Positions 59,539 to 64,000 of a stretch of 64,000 nt of DNA are shown one piece after another. The notes below the pieces were generated by a model that was given only the letters and a program-made list of their open reading frames with translations, was not told the DNA's origin and made no database searches. The stretch covers positions 1 to 64,000 of the forward strand of contig CAXXDX010000004.1 of NCBI GenBank assembly GCA_963677605.2. Direction: 5' to 3'. The translations under genes were made by a program, and so were the position numbers. The DNA comes from JAGLOK01 sp963677605. Lineage in GTDB: Bacteria > Bacillota > Clostridia > Christensenellales > UMGS416. How positions within the stretch are numbered: the stretch's first letter is position 1; each line of letters starts with the position of its first letter.

Positions 59539-60141
59539 TTATAGAGACGGTCTTATATAAAGTTCCAGTCCGTTTTCCTCTGCAATTTTTCTGCATTCCG
59601 CAATTTCTTCATCACCTATAACATCTACAACAGTAAGCCTTACACTTTCAGTGTGTCTGCTTGCATGCTTTGAAAACTCCAATAGTCCGCAGAATGCGTC
59701 TTCACCATAGTCGCTAATGCATATCTTCTGATACTTCTTTGCATTCGGTGCATTTAATGAAACTGATAGTTTGTCTATTAATCCTTTAAATTTTGGTGTG
59801 ATATCCTTTTTGTGATATAGGTTTGCCTGGCCGTTTGTGTTAATCCTTGTCTTCACAGAAGGATAATTGTTTTTAATAAATCCCGCAACAGCCAAAAGTA
59901 CATCAAGCCTTATTGTAGGCTCGCCATAACCGCAAAACACAATTTCTCTGTAATCAGCAATATTATGTTCTTCAAGCTGCTTTATCACTTCGTCAGAGCT
60001 TGGTTCATGAGTAAGCCATAAGTCATAACCGTCCACACCATCTTCAGTGTTTCTGATGCAAAACACGCAGTTATTAGTACATCTGTTTGTTAGGTTTATA
60101 TATATAGAGCCTCCGTGCTCATACACAAACGTTTCATTCAT
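59539..60141 (-). CDS. TatD-associated radical SAM protein
   Basis: 200-residue small radical SAM protein with the cluster motif CTNNCVFCIR (CxxxCxxC, about 17-26) and FCGYGEPTIRLDVL, a SAM-binding GEPT motif. The family is known as TatD-linked because it is encoded beside tatD in many Firmicutes; its reaction is unknown. Here the start codon region overlaps the end of tatD by 4 bases, so translation is coupled. It lacks the long C-terminal part of larger radical SAM enzymes. Confidence 0.88.
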   Translation of the reverse strand: MNETFVYEHGGSIYINLTNRCTNNCVFCIRNTEDGVDGYDLWLTHEPSSDEVIKQLEEHNIADYREIVFCGYGEPTIRLDVLLAVAGFIKNNYPSVKTRINTNGQANLYHKKDITPKFKGLIDKLSVSLNAPNAKKYQKICISDYGEDAFCGLLEFSKHASRHTESVRLTVVDVIGDEEIAECRKIAEENGLELYIRPSL

Positions 60142-60914
60142 ATTGCCTCTCTCAGTCTGAAAAATTCTATTGCATTGTTTGTCGTAATTTCCATCACGTC
60201 ATAAATATCAATGTTCTTAATCTCCGACATCATTTCAGCCACATTAGAAACATATTTTGGCTCATTTCTTTTCCCTCTGTATGGAACAGGTGTCATATAC
60301 GGACAATCGGTTTCAAGCATAATCCGTTCCATAGGTACATATTCAACAGTTTCTCTTACCCTGTTTGCATTTGTAAATGTGATTACTCCGTTAAATGACA
60401 GCATCATCCCATTGTCCAAAAACTCTTTAGCTATTTCACGGCTTCCGGTATAAGAATGTACAACAGCATTGCGGGGAATTCCTCCTCCGCGCATAATATC
60501 TATAAAGTCTCCATAAGCTTCACGCACATGAAATACTATTGGCATGTCGTATTTTACTGCTAGCTCTATATGCTCCAACATACAGTTTTTCTGCAAATCT
60601 CTCGGTGAAAAATCATAATGATAATCCAACCCGATTTCACCGACCGCAACAGCTTTCTTATGCTTTAACATCTCTTCTAGGACTTTTATATCATCATAAA
60701 CAAAGTTTTTGGCATTATGCGGATGAATTCCCACAGCAGCAAACACATTGCTGTGAGTTTCAGCAAGTTTAAGAGCTTTATGTGCCGAGTCCATAGAATC
60801 TGCGCAGGAAATAACAGCATCAACTCCGTTTTCTTTAAGCGATGCAATTATTTTCTCGCGATCGATGTCAAATTTGTCATCATCCAGATGAGAATGAGAA
60901 TCGATAAATCCCAC
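60138..60914 (-). CDS. tatD: TatD-family metal-dependent DNase
   Basis: 258-residue TIM-barrel hydrolase. Motifs are FIDSHSHLDDDKFD, AVGEIGLDYHYD, VFHVREAYGD, VVHSYTGS and LETDCPYMTP, the full set of metal ligands. TatD enzymes are 3'-5' DNases or act on damaged DNA or D-aminoacyl-tRNA in some species. It overlaps the metG stop by 1 base, the conserved metG-tatD pair. Confidence 0.94.
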   Translation of the reverse strand: MGFIDSHSHLDDDKFDIDREKIIASLKENGVDAVISCADSMDSAHKALKLAETHSNVFAAVGIHPHNAKNFVYDDIKVLEEMLKHKKAVAVGEIGLDYHYDFSPRDLQKNCMLEHIELAVKYDMPIVFHVREAYGDFIDIMRGGGIPRNAVVHSYTGSREIAKEFLDNGMMLSFNGVITFTNANRVRETVEYVPMERIMLETDCPYMTPVPYRGKRNEPKYVSNVAEMMSEIKNIDIYDVMEITTNNAIEFFRLREAI

Positions 60915-62842
60915 TATCTTACCTCACAGCCTGAATTCATATCATCATATAGTGTAGCAAGTGACAGTTTTCCTTCTTCATCTTCTCCGCATAAAAGCAT
61001 TCCTTCACTCAATACTCCGCGAAGTTTCACAGGTTTTAGATTTATAACAACCAATACCTGTTTGCCTACCATCTCTTCCGGAGTGTAATATTCAGCGATG
61101 CCGGAAACTATTTGCCTAACCTGATTTCCGACCTTAACTTTACTCACCAGAAGTTTCTTTGCTTTTTTCACAGGCTCGCATTCGAGTATTTTGCCTATTC
61201 TTACATCAATTTTGCTAAAGTCATCTATTGTTATTTCAGGCTTTGATACAATCTCAATGTCCTGTTTAGGAGCGTTATTTGCGTTTTCTTCATCAATTTC
61301 CTCAAGCTTCTTTTCAGCATCAATTCTAGCAAATAGCACTTCGCCGATACCAACGCTGTCTCCGGGTTTCATACCGTCAAAGCTTTTTAGGCTGTCCCAG
61401 CCTGTTACTTCCGTATTTATCTGTTCAAATATTTTTTTTGCAGTATCAGGCATAAATGAAGAAAGCATTACAGCGCTGAAACGTATGCATTCAAGCAGAT
61501 TATATAACACCGTGCCTAAACGTTCCTTTTTATCTTCTTCCTTAGCAAGAAGCCAAGGATACGTCTCATCTATATACTTATTGGACCTTCTTAGCAGTGT
61601 AAACACATGGCTTATAGCCTCAGCAACTTTTAGCTTGTCCATAGATTCAACAAGTTTTTTGGGAGTTTCCAGCGCAAGGCTTATTAATTCATCATCAATA
61701 GGCTCTTTTACACTTGGCTCCATTACTTTTGAGTCAAAGTATTTTTTGCTCATAGCAATAGTTCTGTTGACAAGGTTGCCTAAAATGTTTGCAAGATCCG
61801 AATTGATTCTTTCTATAAGCAGCTCATAAGTCAAAGAGCCGTCATTTGCAAAAGGCATTTCGTGCAGCAGGTAGTATCTTACAGCATCCACTCCGAAATG
61901 GTCTACCAATTGTTTGGCATAGATTGTGTTGCCTTTTGATTTGCTCATCTTGTCCGTTCCCTGCAAAAGCCATGGATGTCCGAAAATCTGCTTTGGCAGC
62001 TCTACATTCAGAGCCATAAGAACAATAGGCCAATATATAGTGTGAAACCTTAGTATGTCTTTACCGATTAGATGCACATCTGCAGGCCAATACTTGTTAA
62101 ACAGCGGTGCGTCGCTTTCAGTGTCATATCCAAGTGCTGAAATATAGTTGCTCAGCGCATCAATCCATACATAAACCACATGACCTTCATCAAATGTTAC
62201 AGGCACGCCCCATGTAAAGGATGTTCTTGAAACACATAAATCCTGAAGGCCCGGCTTAATAAAGTTATTAACCATCTCATTTTTACGTGATTCTGGCTGG
62301 ATAAACTCAGGATTTTCTTCAATATGTTTCATCAGTCTGTCGGTATATTTTGAAAGCTTCAAGAAGTATGCTTCTTCTTTAGCCTTGTCAACTTCATCTC
62401 CGCAGTCAGGGCATTTTCCGTCTTTTAACTGTGCTTCTGTGTAAAAGGATTCACAGGATGTGCAATACCACCCTTCATATGAGCCTTTATATATGTCGCC
62501 TTGCTTATATAGCTTCTCAAATATCTTTTGAACCGCTTTTTCATGATAATCATCGGTAGTTCTTATGAACTTGTCATAGCTTGTGTTCATAAAGTCCCAT
62601 ATCTCTTTTACTTCGCCGGCAATTTTATCAACATGCTCTTTTGGAGATATACCCATTTCTTTTGCCTGGTTTTCAATCTTCTGGCCATGCTCGTCAGTAC
62701 CAGTTAAAAAGAAGACATCATATCCTGTCTGTCTGTGGAACCTTGCTATTGAGTCAGCCAAAACTGCCTCATAAGTGTTTCCTATATGAGGTGTCTTCGA
62801 GGTATAAGCTATTGCTGTCGTAATATAATACTTTTTCTGCAT
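60914..62842 (-). CDS. metG: Methionyl-tRNA synthetase
   Basis: 642-residue class I synthetase with the C-terminal dimerisation domain. The HIGH motif is PHIGNTYEA, a zinc knuckle lies at about 127-147 (CTSCESFYTEAQLKDGKCPDC), and KMSKS is DKMSKSKGN. The C-terminal tRNA-binding EMAP/Trbp111 domain begins near 535 (DFSKIDVRIGKILECEPV). Controlled by a T-box upstream. Confidence 0.97.
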   Translation of the reverse strand: MQKKYYITTAIAYTSKTPHIGNTYEAVLADSIARFHRQTGYDVFFLTGTDEHGQKIENQAKEMGISPKEHVDKIAGEVKEIWDFMNTSYDKFIRTTDDYHEKAVQKIFEKLYKQGDIYKGSYEGWYCTSCESFYTEAQLKDGKCPDCGDEVDKAKEEAYFLKLSKYTDRLMKHIEENPEFIQPESRKNEMVNNFIKPGLQDLCVSRTSFTWGVPVTFDEGHVVYVWIDALSNYISALGYDTESDAPLFNKYWPADVHLIGKDILRFHTIYWPIVLMALNVELPKQIFGHPWLLQGTDKMSKSKGNTIYAKQLVDHFGVDAVRYYLLHEMPFANDGSLTYELLIERINSDLANILGNLVNRTIAMSKKYFDSKVMEPSVKEPIDDELISLALETPKKLVESMDKLKVAEAISHVFTLLRRSNKYIDETYPWLLAKEEDKKERLGTVLYNLLECIRFSAVMLSSFMPDTAKKIFEQINTEVTGWDSLKSFDGMKPGDSVGIGEVLFARIDAEKKLEEIDEENANNAPKQDIEIVSKPEITIDDFSKIDVRIGKILECEPVKKAKKLLVSKVKVGNQVRQIVSGIAEYYTPEEMVGKQVLVVINLKPVKLRGVLSEGMLLCGEDEEGKLSLATLYDDMNSGCEVR

Positions 62843-62864
62843 AATTGTCTCCTAAAAATAAGTA

Positions 62865-63110
62865 TAAAAAAACTCATCCCACATTGGGACGAGATATGCT
62901 CGCGGTACCACCCAAATTCGCCTGCCTAGGCAAGCCTCAGCCCACAGCCATCACTGCGGCTTTGATATAACGGTCAACCCCGTAAGCATCTACATATCGA
63001 CACCTCCGCTCAAAAGCCATCTTCGCCGAATCATATTCTGTGCCTTACACCAACCGACACATCTCTTTGCAATATTTAACGGTTACTCTCTTTATCATAG
63101 CGTTTAATTT
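62865..63110 (-). ncRNA. T-box leader controlling metG
   Basis: On the minus strand, the canonical T-box core GGGTGGTACCGCG (62913-62901) is followed by a terminator hairpin CTCGTCCC (62893-62886) with GGGATGAG (62880-62873) and a T-run. Upstream the leader extends about 200 bases to the promoter. tRNA-Met is expected from the downstream gene; an ATG specifier is plausible near 63029-63043, but I could not fold stem I with certainty. Confidence 0.9.
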
Positions 63111-63116
63111 TCTAAC

Positions 63117-63145
63117 ATTATACTTCACATGTTTTTTTATGTCAA
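63117..63145 (-). promoter_or_regulatory. metG leader promoter
   Basis: The minus-strand -35 box is consensus TTGACA (63145-63140) and the -10 box is consensus TATAAT (63122-63117), with an ideal 17-base spacer. Transcription should begin near 63110. Confidence 0.85.
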
Positions 63146-63239
63146 CTTGACAATATTTAAAATAATGCTTATCATATTACAGACAAATTCAATTTCCACA
63201 TATTAATCTAGACTTATATAAATTATCCAGTTTAACATA

Positions 63240-63305
63240 AATTGTGTTATTAACAATTAATTTACACATACATATATTGACATGAAATGTTAAAAGTTAT
63301 AAACT
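63240..63305 (+). promoter_or_regulatory. abrB promoter region with inverted repeat
   Basis: A -35 box TTGACA (63277-63282) is followed after 15 or 17 bases by TATAAA (63298-63303) or TAAACT (63300-63305). Upstream is an inverted repeat AATTGT-N7-ACAATT (63240-63258), a possible regulator site. The remaining DNA between the divergent metG and abrB promoters is A+T-rich and shows no further feature. Confidence 0.45.
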
Positions 63306-63387
63306 AAAAATGCAATAACAAACTAAATCAGTATGAATTGCATTATTTATACATATATGCAATTCCAAAAGAAAGTAGGAGATTCAT

Positions 63388-63633
63388 ATGAAATCAACAG
63401 GTATTGTAAGAAAAGTCGATGAACTCGGACGCGTAGTTATTCCAATTGAATTACGCAGAACATTAGGTATTGAAATTAAAGACGCTCTCGAAATCTACGT
63501 AGAAGGCGAACACATTATTTTCAAGAAATACCAACCTGCCTGCATTTTCTGCGACAGTGCTTCCAATGTTAAAAACTACAAAGGTAAGCTTATCTGCCAG
63601 GAATGTTTGGACACACTCAAAGAAAACGTCTAA
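63388..63633 (+). CDS. abrB: AbrB-family transition-state regulator
   Basis: 81-residue DNA-binding protein. The N-terminal swapped-hairpin domain is nearly identical to B. subtilis AbrB/Abh (GIVRKVDELGRVVIPIELRR, residues 5-24). The C-terminus differs from the Bacillus form and has a CxxC-CxxC pair (CIFCDS, CQECLD) that may bind zinc, as in many clostridial AbrB proteins. It probably controls post-exponential genes. The ribosome site is GTAGGAG. It is divergent from metG, the conserved Firmicutes arrangement. Confidence 0.93.
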   Translation: MKSTGIVRKVDELGRVVIPIELRRTLGIEIKDALEIYVEGEHIIFKKYQPACIFCDSASNVKNYKGKLICQECLDTLKENV

Positions 63634-63663
63634 AAGTTTATTTGTTGATTATCGATGCACAGA

Positions 63664-63685
63664 GCGCCGTTTTTACGGCGCTTTT
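63664..63685 (+). terminator. Terminator of abrB
   Basis: A 7-bp GC-rich stem GCGCCGT (63664-63670) with ACGGCGC (63675-63681) and a TTTT loop, followed by TTTT. It lies about 30 bases after the abrB stop, just before the convergent rsmI end. Confidence 0.88.
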
Positions 63686-63690
63686 AATAT

Positions 63691-64000
63691 TTAGTCTATC
63701 ATTTCTTTGTAAACATCATTTTTAGCTAATCCGCGAAGTTTTGCAACTTTCTTTATAGCGTCCATTTTCTTTAGCTTTTCAGTTTCCATAACTTTTTGAA
63801 CATGCTCTCTAATGCTATATTGATTGAAATCATCATTAATTTTTGCCTCTCCTCTTTCGATAACAATCACAAACTCACCTTTAAGTTTCCATTCCAGTAA
63901 TTTTGGCAATAGGTCAGCTGCATCATAGGTTTCAACTTTTTCATGAATCTTTGATATATCATTGATTACAGCAATTTTCCGTTCAGGAAAAGCTTCTGCA
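63691..64000 (-). CDS. rsmI: 16S rRNA 2'-O-ribose C1402 methyltransferase RsmI, C-terminal part
   Basis: The frame is open from 64000 to the stop at 63691, about 102 residues. It begins with the RsmI motif FPERKIAVINDISKIHEKVE, continues with LKGEFVIVIERGEAKIN and ends in the helical C-terminal HTH-like tail. The full protein (about 280 residues) extends beyond the right edge. It methylates the same rRNA nucleotide as RsmH. The B. subtilis homologue (yraL/yabC) also lies beside abrB. Confidence 0.88.
   Translation of the reverse strand, partial: AEAFPERKIAVINDISKIHEKVETYDAADLLPKLLEWKLKGEFVIVIERGEAKINDDFNQYSIREHVQKVMETEKLKKMDAIKKVAKLRGLAKNDVYKEMID

Noticed and set aside
61191..61829. A 212-codon plus-strand open frame inside metG
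   Set aside because: Antisense to conserved synthetase sequence, with low-complexity Ser/Leu/Ile composition typical of reverse-strand shadows.
1..64000. CRISPR arrays, insertion sequences, prophage or integrative elements
   Set aside because: No regularly spaced repeats, transposase, integrase or phage genes were seen; the gene content is core chromosomal throughout.

Overview
The window is a 64 kb stretch of a low-GC chromosome that looks like a Firmicute of the class Clostridia. The reasons are the gene content and order (crh-whiA-rapZ-murB, hprK, MoxR/DUF58, a mraZ-to-ftsZ division cluster followed by secDF-recJ-rel-dtd-hemZ-hisS-aspS, an iscR-iscS-iscU operon, abrB-metG-tatD-yabE-rsmA), the A+T-rich spacers, strong Shine-Dalgarno sequences and two T-box leaders. 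I cannot name a genus. Nearly all genes lie on the minus strand; only trpS, one penicillin-binding protein (PBP), a CAP-domain protein and abrB are on the plus strand. I see no rRNA, tRNA, CRISPR, phage or insertion sequence.

Layout, left to right. 1-5.5 kb: the end of a murB-rapZ-whiA-crh-dnaE run; crh and dnaE each carry an apparent one-base deletion. 5.6-15.7 kb: a nine-gene run starting with an FHA protein and a SEDS glycosyltransferase, then a PBP-like protein, MoxR ATPase, DUF58, a DUF4129-like membrane protein, uvrC, a HAD phosphatase and hprK. 15.7-23.6 kb: a DUF2284/GNAT pair, T-box-controlled trpS, a ComFB-family protein, ogg, thrC, a small P-loop protein, rsmA and a YabE-like G5/3D protein. 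23.8-30.3 kb: a monocistronic MecA-type PBP, a lipoprotein, the isc operon, glyA and an RseC-like protein. 30.3-42.7 kb: tcdA, aspS, hisS, hemZ, dtd, rel, recJ, secF, secD. 42.8-55.4 kb: the division and wall cluster from ftsZ back to mraZ. 55.7-64 kb: a phosphoesterase, a zinc-ribbon protein, a CAP protein, an EFR1-type flavodoxin/ferredoxin, an amidohydrolase, a TatD-linked radical SAM protein, tatD, metG with a Met-type T-box, abrB and the C-terminal part of rsmI.

The most interesting signal is in the cell-wall machinery. Both PBPs encoded next to SEDS glycosyltransferases (12604-13980 and 51355-53502) keep the transpeptidase fold but have lost the catalytic serine and most of the other active-site motif residues. 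The adjacent SEDS proteins keep their putative catalytic aspartate. The only PBP here with an intact active site is the separate MecA-type (class B3) protein at 23797-25908. FtsA also has a degenerate nucleotide-binding loop and no visible C-terminal membrane helix. This suggests a divergent divisome in which the SEDS-partner PBPs act as structural pseudoenzymes and cross-linking is supplied in trans. Smaller signals include a Crh-like protein with Gln in place of the phosphorylatable His, two predicted leaderless genes, palindromic operators at several promoters, a hairpin covering the recJ ribosome binding site, and duplicated MraZ-box-like repeats upstream of mraZ.
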